64,000 bases of DNA, from the NCBI GenBank assembly GCA_002104985.1, contig MCGO01000002.1:186001-250000 (forward strand), written 5' to 3'. The notes below the pieces were generated by a model that did no database searches, was not told the origin of the DNA, and worked only from the letters and a program-made list of their open reading frames with translations. The DNA comes from Rhizoclosmatium globosum (lineage: Eukaryota; Chytridiomycota; Chytridiomycetes; Chytridiales; Chytriomycetaceae). Positions within the stretch are counted from its first letter, which is position 1. Every line of letters starts with the position of its first letter. The translations under genes and the position numbers were made by a program. Below are positions 25,258 through 38,064 of the stretch, in pieces.

Positions 25258-25656
25258 CTATTTGGAGGATTGGTACTTGGTGACAGCTTTTGTTCCCTCA
25301 GAGACGGCATGTTTAGCAAGTTCTCCTGGGAGAATCAAACGGACAGAGGTTTGGATCTCACGGGATGAGATGGTGGATCTCTTGTTATAAGCAGCCAACT
25401 TGGAAGCCTCAGACGCGATACGTTCGAAAATGTCGTTGACGAATGAGTTCATAATAGACATGGCCTTGTTAGAGATACCAGTCTCTGGGTGCACCTGCTT
25501 AAGAACCTTGTAGATGTAGGAGGAGTACGACTCCTTTCTGGACACCTTCTTCTTCTTGCCGGCTCCGTCCTTAGTCTTCTTTGCGGCAGTCTTGGCTGGG
25601 GCCTTTCCGGCTGGCTTCTTCTCGGCTGGGGCCTTTCCTCCTTCCTTTGGTGGCAT
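25258..25656 (-). CDS. histone H2B
   Basis: Core nucleosome histone, 132 residues, intronless. Lysine/alanine-rich N-terminal tail ([18 protein letters not shown]) followed by the histone fold: [60 protein letters not shown], ending KYQSSK. The ubiquitination-site region [11 protein letters not shown] is conserved. The gene is divergent from H2A with 230 bp between the starts. Confidence 0.98.
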   Translation of the reverse strand: MPPKEGGKAPAEKKPAGKAPAKTAAKKTKDGAGKKKKVSRKESYSSYIYKVLKQVHPETGISNKAMSIMNSFVNDIFERIASEASKLAAYNKRSTISSREIQTSVRLILPGELAKHAVSEGTKAVTKYQSSK

Positions 25657-25886
25657 GTTTTGGTATTAGTGTATTAGTTTGTGTTGAGAAAGCGAAGCGA
25701 ATGCTGGCTCTTTATATCATTTTTTTGTTTGTCAGAAAGGGGAGCAAAAAAACGGGCCAATCAGATTGCGCGTGGAGATGGAGTGACAAGATTTTTTTCC
25801 CTTGCATCAAAACAAACGACAAAAATGTATAAAGGTCAGAGTCCTTCCTTGCAGAAGAGGAAAAACAATTACATACAACTAACAAT
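25657..25886. promoter_or_regulatory. bidirectional H2B/H2A promoter
   Basis: 230 bp between divergent histone starts. TATA-like elements face each way: GATATAAAG on the minus strand at about 25711-25719 (roughly 60 bp before the H2B start) and TGTATAAAGG on the plus strand at about 25824-25833 (roughly 55 bp before the H2A start). A CCAAT sequence (GGGCCAATCAG, near 25757) lies near the centre. Sharing of elements is inferred. Confidence 0.65.
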
Positions 25887-26279
25887 ATGGCTGGAGGAAA
25901 AGGAAAGAGCTCAGGAAAGGCTAAAGCCGGAGCCAAGTCGCGTTCATCCCGTGCTGGACTCCAGTTCCCAGTCGGTCGTATCCACCGTCTCCTCCGTAAG
26001 GGAAACTACGCCCAGCGTGTCGGAGCTGGAGCTCCAGTCTACTTGGCTGCCGTCCTTGAATACCTCGGAGCTGAAATTCTCGAGTTGGCCGGAAACGCTG
26101 CCCGTGACAACAAGAAGACCCGTATCATCCCTCGTCACTTGCAGCTCGCCATCAGAAACGATGAAGAGTTGAACAAGTTGCTTGGAACTGTTACTATTGC
26201 ACAGGGTGGTGTTTTGCCAAATATTCAGCCATCGCTGTTGCCAAAGAAGGAGGAGGAGGGTTACGGTGCGAAGGCATAA
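25887..26279 (+). CDS. histone H2A without SQ motif
   Basis: Core nucleosome histone, 130 residues, intronless. Histone fold motifs: [80 protein letters not shown]. The tail ends EEEGYGAKA and lacks the SQ-E/D-hydrophobic phosphorylation motif that most fungi carry on their main H2A. An AATAAA signal lies about 55 bp downstream. It is not H2A.Z, which differs in the L1 loop and acidic patch. Confidence 0.97.
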   Translation: MAGGKGKSSGKAKAGAKSRSSRAGLQFPVGRIHRLLRKGNYAQRVGAGAPVYLAAVLEYLGAEILELAGNAARDNKKTRIIPRHLQLAIRNDEELNKLLGTVTIAQGGVLPNIQPSLLPKKEEEGYGAKA

Positions 26280-26363
26280 ACTCCTCTGTATATCTGCTTG
26301 CGTATTCTTTGTGTATATTTGTGGGAAACAAACAAAATAAATAATAATAGAACTATCCAAAAA

Positions 26364-27967
26364 ATGCAGTCACCTTTGTGCCAACGTGTGATCTCATTGA
26401 CTCGGCCAACAGAATCAGTATACCCTGTTCTCGATCCGTCTAATGGACGCATCGTAACTAAGGTCGCTAATGTCTGTTCTGTTGAGACTGTCAGAGAAGC
26501 TGTTGATCTTGCGGCTCGTTACAAATGCCTGCCAGCCAAGGTGCACACGGCAACTACTTGCATCCGGCAATACTTATTCGATGCTTGATAGGAACGCGCG
26601 GCTATGTTAACTCGCTGGTACACACGGATAATCGAGAACTCTGATGACTTAGCGGCAATAGCAACATTAGAGGCCGGGAAGCCTCTGCGTGAGGTGAATA
26701 ACCCCAGATCTATCTGCTTAAATCACACTGTTAAATGTAAAGCGCTAGGCTAAGGGTGAAGTCTTGTACGCAGCGTCATTCATCCAGTTCTTTGCTCACG
26801 AAGCATTACGATCAACTGGAGACACAATCCCATCGCCTCACCCTCAAAACAAAACTCGCCTGTGGACAGTGAAGCAGCCGGTTGGACCCTGTGCACTCAT
26901 TACACCATGGAACTTTCCTCTCGCAATGGCAACGAGAAAGATAGGCCCCGCGTTAGCAGCCGGAAACTCGTGTATCCTCAAACCAGCGCCAGAAACTCCG
27001 TTGTCCGCATTAGCTTTGAAGCTCTTGGCGAATGATGCAGGGATTCCGAATGAAGCGTTCCAAGTCCTCACCGCCGACCGTGAGAATGCCAAAGACATTG
27101 TTGGAAAGGAGTTGATGGCGGACATGAGGATCAGAAAAGTGTCATTCACGGGATCAACCGGTGCTGGAATCGCGTTGATGGAACAGGCTGCCAAAACTGT
27201 GAAGAGAGCTTCGATGGAGTTGGGTGGAAATGCTCCCTTAATTGTTTTCAATGATGCAGATATTGACAAGGCGGTTGAAGGCTGTGTTGGGGCAAAGTTC
27301 AGAAACGCGGGACAAGTATGTATTGCAATCAACCGTGTCTTTGTCCAATCGAGTGTTCACGATACTTTTGTCAACAAATTGGTGGCGAGAATGAAATCTC
27401 TTAGGTTAGTTTGATGATATTTACCAGCTGTATTCAATCTCATTCCGTGGAAACAGAATTGGAAATGGATTCGATTCCAACACAACGATAGGGCCATTAA
27501 TAACTCCACTGGCAGTCGAAAGAGTTCAATCGATAGTAAACGCAACGATTGCAGTTGGAGCTCAACTCACATTCCAAAGCACTATTTCTGACGCTGTTCG
27601 CGAATCAGGAGGAAACTTCTTCCCACCAACAGTTTTGACCAACGTGACTGACAGTATGCCTGTATTTCAATCAGAAATCTTTGGCCCGGTTGTAGCGATT
27701 TCGAAATTTGAAACAGAGGAAGAAGTGCTGAGCCGTGCAAACAATACTCCATATGGCTTGGCTGGATACGTTTACACCCGCGACGTGAGTCGAGTTCATC
27801 GCGTCTCTGAAGCTCTTGAAGTTGGAATGGTTGGAGTGAACGAAACTGCTATTTCAAACGAGTTGGGGCCGTTTGGAGGTGTCAAACTTTCAGGAGTTGG
27901 TAGAGAAGGCTCTAAAGATGGGATTGAAGAGTTTTTAGAAACCAAGTATGTTTCTTTGGGCTTGTAA
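26364..27967 (+). CDS. succinate-semialdehyde dehydrogenase
   Basis: NAD(P)-dependent aldehyde dehydrogenase of the GabD type, last step of the GABA shunt, usually mitochondrial or cytosolic. Four exons with intact phases: 26364-26540, 26592-26693, 26749-27404, 27457-27967. Motifs: PWNFPLAMATRKIGPALAAG (cofactor region), FTGSTGAG, catalytic Glu in MELGGNAP, catalytic Cys in GQVCIAINRVF. The C-terminus ELGPFGGVKLSGVGREGSKD is typical of SSADH. The annotated N-terminus is short and the H2A stop is only 84 bp upstream. No frame break was found. Confidence 0.92.
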
Positions 27968-28103
27968 TAATATTAAACTGTGGTTATCAATCAATTTGTT
28001 AAGTTCCTTACTCTCTCTTCGTATGAATTATAGCACTCACGATAGTTATGAATCATAAGAAGTACATAATAAGTTCTTTCATTATATTGATAAGGTTTCC
28101 AAA

Positions 28104-30075
28104 ATGCCAGCCAGCTCACATAACCTCGTCCGATCTCAGGCAACGGAGGAGGTGTATGAGACAGGACCCACCAGTCCCGCACAGGCAAAGAGACGAGGCA
28201 GTCAAACGAGCATTAACAGTGACGGTGGCGACAATGGCGACATGGGACCAGGGGAGTTTGGCGGTGCACCTGAGATTGATGCCGGATCGCTTGTTCCATC
28301 GGCGGCTCAGGCGGCGCGGCTCTTTGCCTCTGCGTTGGCTTCAAAGGCGGGATCGAGTGGTGCGGCACGTGGGCTCGAGTGGGTGCGGCAAGGACTGTTC
28401 GAGGCGACACTGTCCCGCAAGGCCCCTTAGACCAGCAACAACAACAACAGCAACAACAACAACAAATACCAACAGACACTTCATCTGAAACTCCGCTTCA
28501 AACTCTGCGTCGTCTCCTCTTCGAAACCCGCGAACTCGTCGGCGAGCTGCTCGATGCTCCCCCGCCAGCGGCTCAGGACGCGTCCCTTGTTGCTGCCGTC
28601 CGTCAAACTCCAGCAAACGCCCTTCGTCTTACTGCGGCGAATGTCGACCGTAACATTGCCCTGCTCTCTGCCCAGCATACCGACGAAGGCGGGTCGCAAC
28701 TCAATCAAGCTGAGAAGCTCAAGGCCCTGCAAACACACATCAACAATGCAAAGGAAAACAGACTTCCAATCCGATCATCGGCTACTCCGAACCGTTCCTA
28801 CGCTGGAGCTGTCTCTTATGCATCCGCTGTTCTGGGTGCTGCATCATCCCAAACATCTCCCAAGCAGATTCCAACTTCTCCACGTGTTTCGACAGTGGGA
28901 ATGAATTCTCTTAGTATGAGTGGTGCCTTCTCTCCACTTGCCCAGCCCTCTGTTATGTCTCCCACTTCTCCCTCATCATCGGCATCACCTCCTGTGGCCT
29001 CCCCACCTCACATCTCTCCTCCCACTGCTGGTATCCCAGCGCCTGTCTCTTCATCAATTCAATATGATTTATACTACCAGACTGGTGCAAATCCCTCAAA
29101 TTCTACAGCATCCAATTCAATTGTTTTCGCTGATGATGTTTTGGATATTGAACGACGTATTGGTGCTTTGGAGAGACTGGTGGGAAATTCGGCAGCTGGA
29201 TCTACCGCATCCTCTAGTTTATTGGATGACATTCAAGACCTAGGTTTGACTTCGTAATATATGGTTGTATCATAATTAAACCTGTCCTAGATTCCACACT
29301 CACTCTGTTGACCACACCGCACGCACTGGCACGACTGTCTAGACGAATTCAAACGATCACATCTCAAATTGACCGTACTGTACGTCTCCGCCGCCGAATC
29401 ATGGCCCAACAACAGAAACAACGTCGAAAATTCACATCCCTTAATGATGATCCTTCATCTTCCTCCGACCCCGACAACGACGACGAAACCGATCCAACGG
29501 CTTCTTCCCCCGACCAACCTGCAACAACTGAATCCGCCGTAAACCAACTAATCGAGCTCGAAATGGAATCCCGTCGCGCCGAAGATGAACGTCGCGTCTC
29601 ATACCTCTTTTCAACCCTCTCTGACCGCCTTGATCCCATGTCAACACACATTCCACAACTTCTCACACGTCTACGCGGGCTTGCCATGTTGAATGCAGAG
29701 ATCAACAGCACGCATGTGCGGGAGACGCTGAATGAGCTTGAAAACGAGCAGAACGGGGTGATGCTAGATAAATTTGAGAAGGTGAGGAATGGAATGGGGC
29801 GTATCCGTGGGGGTGTACGTGCTGGGGCAAAGAGTGGAGCAAAACGGTTTGAAGAGATTGAGAAGGGAGTGAGGGAGTTGGTTGTTGCTATTGAGGAGAG
29901 GTTTGGGAATGCGGGGGGTAGACCTGTGAAGCCTCCTGTTCCGCCAAGAAAGCCAAAGAGTTTGGTGAATAGTGCAGCAGCTTCTCCTGTTGTTGCGCAT
30001 CTTGCTGCGCCTCCTGAAGTTGATGCTGTCAAGGATATGTGGTTGGTGGTGGTGGTGGTGGCAGGAAGTCTATAA
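28104..30075 (+). CDS. DCTN2: dynamitin (dynactin subunit 2)
   Basis: Dynactin shoulder subunit that links dynein to cargo. Near the N-terminus EEVYETGPTSP matches the conserved VYET motif. Then ETPLQTLRRLLFETRELVGEL corresponds to the helix after the N-terminal arm. VLDIERRIGALERLVG is the classic central coiled coil. After an intron (29244-29290) the chain continues DSTLTLLTTPHALARLSRRI, and later MSTHIPQLLTRLRGLAMLNAEI and RETLNELENEQNGVMLDKFEKV. The frame changes around 28370-28435 just before a poly-Q run. This is either a short intron ending CCCCTTAG or an indel; two intron models fit. The middle is Pro/Ser-rich and longer than in animals. Confidence 0.82.
28433..28465 (+). repeat. CAA/CAG repeat encoding poly-Q
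   Basis: A run of CAA and CAG codons giving about eleven glutamines in the dynamitin coding sequence, directly after an uncertain splice or frame junction. Confidence 0.8.
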
Positions 30076-30212
30076 CAGTGACTTGGTACAACCTGAGTTG
30101 GTGCAGGCTGAAGAGTCGGGGCAGACTGCCGACGATGCATGGAATGATTAGGGGTTATGTTCATAAAGGGTATTATTACAATAAAAGTAAGCAATAATTG
30201 TTCAATCATTGA

Positions 30213-33200
30213 ATGCAACCAGGGCAGCCAAGCAGACCAGGAACAGGCGCCAACGAGGCAGTAGACCCTGACGCGCGCATTCTTCCACGACCAATTGAAG
30301 TGGCGCGTCCGATGCGCGCGGCGAATCGGGCGCCTGCCCACACGTGACGTTGGCGGCATCATCGTCGTCCCTCGTTCGCACAACATCACCAGCAACAGCA
30401 ACAGCAACACCAACCTGCGAAACTTGCTTCAAATCAGTCGCCTAAACTTGATTCAAAACACATGGTGAATACATTGGGAAGCCACAGAGAAGGAACCACG
30501 ACCCCGAGCACCCTCCCCTTCACACTCGACCCACTCCGCAGCACTCAGACGCCCGCCAAACTCGGCTCTGAAAGTCGCAGAATGCTCAACGCCCCTGGGC
30601 TTCCGCGCTCCCGAAGACCTGGCCCGAGAAGTCCAACAACGACAGCGGAACTTGGCTCTGCAGGTCAAGCAACTGCAGCAGAAACAGCACGACTCAAAGA
30701 TGCAACAACAGCAACAAACTATTCATCAATTTCAGCTTCATAAAAGTCCTGCTGCACTGCCATCTTGGCCGCTGACTCCCAACGCCCCTTCAACCCAAAT
30801 ACCATCAAGCAACAGATTCTCGCCAAGAGGAAGCTCGAACATCCTCCACCACCTCCCTCAACAGATAGTCCTCCGGATCCCACTTCTTCAGCAGCTGGAG
30901 CGGCAACAAAATCAGCCCAACCAAATCAACCATCGCGTGCAGATATTCAGGAATATATGAAGCAGCAAATCAAACGGAGGCATAAGGAAGTCATGCAACA
31001 GAAGCTTGCTGAAGCAAAACAGAAGGAGGAAATCAAGAAGAGGTAAATGGTGTTGGAGTTGTATTAACCTGCTAACTCCCTTTTAGACTGGAAGGGCTAC
31101 AGGACTTCCGAAGGAAACAAGCAACTGTCCAGCAACAACATCAACAAATTCATCAACTGCAAGAATCAAAACGAGCTGATGTTGAACCTGCAGGTGTGGT
31201 TTTTGGGGAACTTAAATACTTTATCTTACCATCAATCAGATCAAACAGGAATCAGTCCTCATGAATATCTTGAGCAACAGCTACTGAAGAATGAAGAAAC
31301 TAGTAGACCTCTGTACGAAAATTCTTCTCTATCAACCACAGTCATGAACGCAACCATTCCTTCATCCCTCACAATCTCCATGGATCAACAGCTCCAGGAA
31401 CTCGATGACCTTCATAATACAATCATGCAGTCTGCTCCCAGTGCTGAAGATCCTACCATCCAACGTGTCCATTCAGTCGACGAAGATTCTCTTTCACAGC
31501 CGATGAAAAGAACTGCTCCATCATCCACAACATCCTCTCGATCACCTAGTAGAGCTCCATCACAGCCATCTCAACTTCCAAAATCTGCCGATACAGCTGA
31601 AATGATGGTTCTTCAAGACATTCTTCGTAAAGCGCTTGAAATCAACACACGTCTGAAGCAAAACAACCTGCCAATGAGTGCAATTTTGAAATCACCCCCT
31701 CTTGACCCGGACACCAGTTTCGGAAACATCAACGACAAAGGCTTCTTTTTCCAACAATCTCAACATCAATCTCAGCAACAAGTTCCGTCCACAACAACAT
31801 CACCAACCCGTAAAAACTATGCTTCGGAAGCCTACCCTCGATCTCCTTCTCCAAACACTCTTGGCTTCCAAACCCTTATGGACCAGCAACGCCGTAGAAG
31901 TCCTTCCCCACACAGTGTCCCAGCAAGCCGTCGTGATAGTCTCGACAGTTTTGGTGCTGGAATGGTCGCAGGTTTTGCCGCGAGCGAACGCCTCCGTAGT
32001 CTCAGTCGACCTCGTGTTCGTCGCTACGGTGCAGCTGAAACCCGTGCGGCAATCACAATCCAACGATGGTTCCGCGAACAATATGAAGTTTTACGTCGCC
32101 GACGCGTCTTGGAGCGGCGACGTCGTGAGGAAGACGAGGAACGGAGGGTTGAAGAGAGGTGGCGCGTTGATGAGGACGATGAAGCTGGACGTGGATTCTT
32201 GTACAAGAAAATTGGGGCAAAAGAAGCGTCGGACCCGTATTCAGTGTTGAACGTGTTGGAAAGAGTGAAGCCTGGGTTTGGGGAGGAAGTTGTGAGGGCT
32301 GCGAGGGAAGCGTCGAAGGGAACGCAGCAGCGACGTCGAGTTGTTCCTGAGAGAAAAAGAAGTCAGGAAGAAGAGGACATGGTTTTGGTTGTAGGAGGTG
32401 TTGCTGGTGTTGGAGAGGTGGTCGGATCTACCGAGACATTGAAGACTGTGGAATTTACGGACGCTTATATGGTCGACGAAGTAGAAGAACAAGCGAAAGT
32501 GGACGAACCGGAAGGGATGGATGTTGATGGAGACGCGGTTGAAGAGGAGGGCCGATATTCAGAAACTTTTGAAGATGTGTCGTCGTTTGCTGCACCTCAA
32601 ACGTTTGAAGCTGCATCATTTTCTGCACCTCCTCAAGCTTTAGAAGAACCAAGACAATCACATGGCCCCGTCCAAGCGCGTGTTTCATTTGTCGCGGAAG
32701 AAACTGTTTCTGCCGTGCCCGAACCGCAGTCCAGCACAAAGCCGATGAAAGAAGTGGGAACCGATCCAGTCTTTTTGTCCACTTCTTCGTTTGAAACTGT
32801 CTCCTCAACCTCAGATATTTATGATTCTGAATTTGATTCCGAGACAGAGTCAAATCAACAATATCCTCTTCCTCGTCAACACCATCACCATCATCAGCAA
32901 CAACGAGACAGACGACCTGTTGGAGGGGATCCTAGACGAGACGAGCTCCATGGATTATCACCGAGATCCCTTTCGAGAAAGTAAGCTCTGTACTTTTGCT
33001 ATGCAGCACCCCTAATTGTTGTTTTAGGCTTGAAAATGAGTTAAAGCATATTGATGTACTGGATATGGCCTCAGAACAAATTGCGGAGTTACAGCGAACT
33101 CATTTGATGTCTCAGAATCAGCAAGAGCAGTTTGGGTAACTAATCCCCATAAATATCTCTGTACTAACTTTTACATTAGGTTAACCCACTTACTTCGAGA

Positions 33201-36200
33201 AGCCAAACATGAGCAACATCTGAAAGACCTTGAACATGCACGTCGTGCTCGTGAGCTTCAAGAATTAAGGCTCCGAAACCTTCCGACGCAAGCTGTACCT
33301 GATATGGCTCCAGCCGCCGGTCCGTTTATGGCAACATCAACACCAATTAAGCCGCAACAAGGTTATGATTATGCACGAGAAGACTTTGACATCGTCAGCG
33401 ACTTTGTTTCTGCCCAACCATCTGTCGCTCCTGCCATGGAACCCATGGATACATATTCCACATCAGAAGTACCCAGTGCCGTCAGCTCTTTTGGTGCCGA
33501 AAAGAGCCACCTTGAAAGTATATCAGAGAATATCGCACCAACATCAATCCAACCTTCTCAAGATGCATCAATGGTTTTAGACGAGAGTGTGATTGATTTG
33601 GAAGCTATGTTAGATCGAGAAAATCTACGTATCCCAGAAACCGAGGAGGATTACCTTGCTGCTTTGGATAAACGGTTAGAACTTGCACAGGAATATGCGA
33701 CGCGTGAACTGAAAATGGAGAAAGAACGATTGAACCGATTGGGATTAAGTGGAAGTGAACGGCGAGAAGGATATGATCGGTTCAAGAAAATGGTAAGTAC
33801 CTGACAAAGTGTTAGTGTTGGAATACTGATTGGTTTAATATATGCAGATATTGATGAAGTTTGCAATTGAAAAGGCGGATATCGAGCGTGCCAGAAGAGA
33901 ATTTTGTCTACACAGGTGATTTGAGGCACTTAAGGCGTTATAGAGCTAACCATGACTTTCAGAATATCAAAAAGCGATCATCATTAACAGATTCGGAGCA
34001 GTCATTCCGCGATAAGTCCATTCGTCTCATTGGGAAAGAATCTGCGGTTCCTGTTTCATCAGCGCTTCAGCCATCCAAAAAGCAACAACAGCAACAGTCG
34101 CAAGTGCAGTTTCAGAATCAACTTTGGGAACCATCTTTCAGCACATCTTCAATCCCGGAGGAAGTTCGCGATGATAAAGAAACGGGTGCCTCGTATTCAT
34201 CCATTTCGGAAGAAATTGACGTTGCACGCCATCCCGATACTAACACGAGCTCTGACTCCATCTCTGAAATTCTGGATGCTGTTGAATCCGAGAAGGAGTC
34301 GGGGCTTGTGACACCCAGACCTAAATCTGTTACTCCCACACGTACAATATTGCCAGCTCGATTTCATCATATGGCGGCACTACATCCTCAAAATTTAGCT
34401 CGAAGCCATCATCCTCTGAGGAAGAATCAAGTTCATCCAAACAGGAAGTAAGCTCCTCAAATCAACAGTCACATCAATTGTTGGAAAATTGCAGCAAGTA
34501 AGCGCGTACGTAAATCAATTAGGAGATTTGGAACGTAAAAAATCTCGCCTTGAGAAGTCGAAAGCCGTCGGAGAAATGATTCTGGGTGAAGCTGAGAAGA
34601 AAGTTCAGCTTGCGAGCGATGTCTTTCTGCTCGAGACGCAAGTCAATGGCATTGTCGAACAGTTGAATGAGATTGTGAAGAAGGGAGATGAACTCACGGA
34701 AATGAAAAAGAAAGCTGCTCTGAAGAAAAAGCCGAAGTAGCAGTTAAAAAGGAATCGCATGTTCCCGTTGCTACTCCTAAAAAGTCAGTAGACATCAAGA
34801 TGCAGGACACAGTATCTGCGAAATCAGGTGATTATGAAATTGAAGAAGACTTCAATTACACCGAAACGTCAGCTGCTGAGTCGATTCCAATGGAAATTGA
34901 AGCGGATATGGCATCTCACGCATCCAGTATGAAGAGTATTGCAGAGAGCATTCAATTAGAGGTGGAACAAATACGACAATCCATCACAAAGCATGCAAAT
35001 GATGACGCGGATGGCATCCCGGAAATAATTGATTCAGTCCAAAGCGATATGAAATCATTCCTTGATGATATTAGTTCGTTTGGAGGATCTGTCGCTTCAT
35101 CGCGAAAGAAGACACCACCAGATGTTGTTTCGTCTGTCAGTTCTTATGGAAATACTTCTTCAAAGGCTGAGTTGGATGTGGTTTCTAAAGCTGCTGAGTC
35201 TGTGGCTTCTGAATACGGATACGATGAAGATTTTGAGGGCCCTAATCAGTCGGTTGTTGAAAACGAACCGTCTCCAGGTAGAATCATCGTAAATTTGAAG
35301 TGACTGTGACTGACTGATATTTGAAGATGAGGAAAGCATTGAAGCGATTGAACGGCTACAGCGACTACAACTTCAACTTGAAGAAAAGGAGGCGAAAGTC
35401 AAGGCGTTGATGTTGAAGAAAAAGGAAAAGGCAAAAGCTGTTAAAACTGTCCGTCGGAAGCAAGAAGAGGAAGCTTTGTTGAAGAAGATTCAGGTAAAGC
35501 TTCAATTTTTTATTCCACACATTTCTAATACCTTCAAATATGCAGGAACTTGATACCGTTATTTATCGAACAGAGCTTGAAATCGAAGAACCTGTTGAAG
35601 TTCCTCCTGATCTTGTTGCAAAGGTCATTTCGAATGTTGCTCCAGCGAAAGTATCGAGCGACGTAAAACCAACTACACCACAGCCAACAAATGTAAAACT
35701 TGATGAAATTATTGAGGACATTCAGGCCGCAACAAGTGCCGATATATCGTCTTATGGGGAAACCACTTCCCACAGTATTTCAGTGGCCAAACCTATTGAA
35801 GTAGAACAATCTGTCCCCAAAACTGCTTCATCAATTGATGACATTTCGTCGTATGGAGGAAGCATTTCGAGTTCAAAGAGTGTGCCATTGCTACCCAAAG
35901 AAGTCCCCACGGAAATCAACGTGCAAGAGGCGGTCGACTATGAAGATGATTTCACGAAAGACGAGGTTTCTGTGAGAGAGCCTGTATCATTGCATTCAGA
36001 AGTCAAAGCTGTTGTTTCGGAACTTCAGCCTGTCCCACTCGTTGAAGATATCCTTCAGATTTCGAACGAAATTCCAGAAGATATTGTGGAAGACATTCAG
36101 GAAGATATTGAATATGCTGATGATTTCAGCTCCGAAAAGGAGTCGTCGGAGAGGACATCAAAGGCCGAAGACTCCATCATCCAACCAGTGTCTGTTGCAA

Positions 36201-37933
36201 CGAAAGAACCTGAAGCAGCTGTTATAGAAGATGAATCTTCCAAATTATTTATTTCCACTGTGGATACAACTCAAATTACCACGCCACCTGATGTGCCTAA
36301 AAATACGCATGATATTCATGAAGATATCGTTGCCGACATCGAAGAAGAAATCGAATACGAAGATGATTTTAGCTCTGAGAAGCTATCGCCTGATGAAAAG
36401 TCGGCCATAAACCAAGAGGAAGTCGAAATGGGACAAACACCAGAAGTAAAACTTGACGTACAGCGAGGTCACGAAGTATCTGAAGAAGCATCAAATATTC
36501 TTCTCAAAGCGAAGGATGATATTTCTGAGGCGCTTGGCATTGCCGAAGAAATAGAGGAGGAAATTATCACGGAATCTTGCGACGTTGCCTCCCAAGACAA
36601 TGTCGTAAAAGAACAGGAGATACATATTCCCGAACCATTACTCTCTGTCGCGACACCAGATCCAGATACTGACGACGATGGAATGTCTTTCATATCATCT
36701 GTCGCCATCAAAGAGGCTCTCTCTCCAAAAGCGATTCATCAAACAGAGAGTGTCACAGATAATATTCTGAATGAGGCTGTTGAAGATTCGATTAATGGTG
36801 AGTGAAAGTCTTTAATATTCTTCATCAAATCTAATCATTTCAAACTAGTCGTCCTCTCTATACATTCTCATATGGATGCAATGGAGCCTCAAGCAAAAGC
36901 GGTGGAGGAAACAGAAGTGGAAGTCATTTCAGCGAAGGAACCTGTTGAAGTCAAGAAACCCGTCTTATCCCTTGCAGAACAAGCCGATGCAATTGCAAAC
37001 AGCCTTTTCAAAGACTTGTTACTGGAATTAGATGATGCTGTCATGGCAGCTCAGCTGCCTATTGCCAAGAAGCAGGACTCGATTAGTCAGAACACTGATT
37101 TGGAATCACAAACTCTGAAACCGTCAACAAAGAAAGAGTTGCCCGTCTTGGATACGGGAAGTTTGGAGAAACTGGCAATCAGTACTAATCGAACCAGCTC
37201 TATTGTGGAGCCTTCCACCATTGTTGATTTGGGCTCAGCTATGGACTCTATTCTTTCTGGTGTGGAACAAGATGAGCCCAAGAAACTAGACATGAGCCCA
37301 ACATCGACAGTTGCTTCGTCTCCATTCATGGTTTCGTTGACGGATGTTTTATCAAAAGGAGTATCTCTTACAAGCTCTGAATTCGCAAATGAGTTTGTGG
37401 AAGTTCTTCTGCAATGTCTTCCGCCGCCTTCAGCACCAATTGGATATTCAGCACAACCTGAATTTCCCCCTTCGTTATTACAAGAATTATTGAGTGACCA
37501 ACAACTCGATTATGCACTGAAGTCAAGATATGTGCTGCTGTATAATGCGGTTTTGGAATCAATGGACAACATTTTCAGCCACCATTCGTCCTTTGGAAAG
37601 GGAAGCACAACTGGTGCATTCACTGGCGCATCAAGTCGGAAAAAGTCCATGGTTTCACTTTTACCGCCTCGACCTGTTTCTGCCTCAACATTAAAGGAAA
37701 GAGTGAAAGCTGCCGTCACTAACTGGACAGCTTACAGTGAGGTGTATGGTGAGAACCTTGACACGATGCTGATTGAAGAAGTCAAGCAAGACGAAGATGA
37801 CTGGAAAGACCTGGAGTTTGAGCTGGAATTGGTGCGGGAGAATACGTTCCAAGAAATTCTGGAGGATGTTGTGCAAGACACCATAGCCAGTGTCGAACTT
37901 GCCGCTGCATCGAAGCGAGCAAGAGAAATCTAA
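30213..37933 (+). CDS. large centrosomal/basal-body protein, CEP350-like
   Basis: Very long, mostly disordered and coiled-coil protein, about 2,200 residues. Recognisable parts: a helix RADIQEYMKQQIKRRHKEVM; an IQ-like segment AAITIQRWFREQYEVLRRRR at about 32045; coiled coils near 33040, 34500 and 35330. Repeated modules follow: YEDDF/YDEDF acidic motifs at about 34830, 35215, 35935, 36112 and 36352, and SSYGG/SSFGG motifs at about 34362, 35072, 35140, 35745 and 35845. The C-terminus, MLIEEVKQDEDDWKDL then ENTFQEILEDVVQDT, resembles the terminal domain of CEP350-type proteins. No CAP-Gly domain is present. Frame breaks at homopolymers occur near 30740, 33902-33905, 34335-34337, 34485-34488 and 34726-34730. 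The 5' end is unresolved; coding character is clear from about 30590. Confidence 0.5.
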
Positions 37934-38064
37934 AAATGATTTGTAAATAATGAGTAATCTACCTTTGATCATGTTAGAAATCCAAGAAATCCAAGAAATC
38001 ATTTGGCGGAGGCATGCAAACAGAAACTCGCATCTCCAAATTTGTTTCCCCAACCAATTCCAAC

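Noticed and set aside
31702..32250. Second plus-strand frame inside the CEP350-like gene
   Set aside because: Out-of-frame shadow; the IQ-like and adjacent conserved residues are in the other frame.
32791..32998. Alternative frame DDLLEGILDE in the CEP350-like gene
   Set aside because: Attractive sequence, but the splice at 32982-33028 keeps phase only with the other frame; would need two compensating errors.
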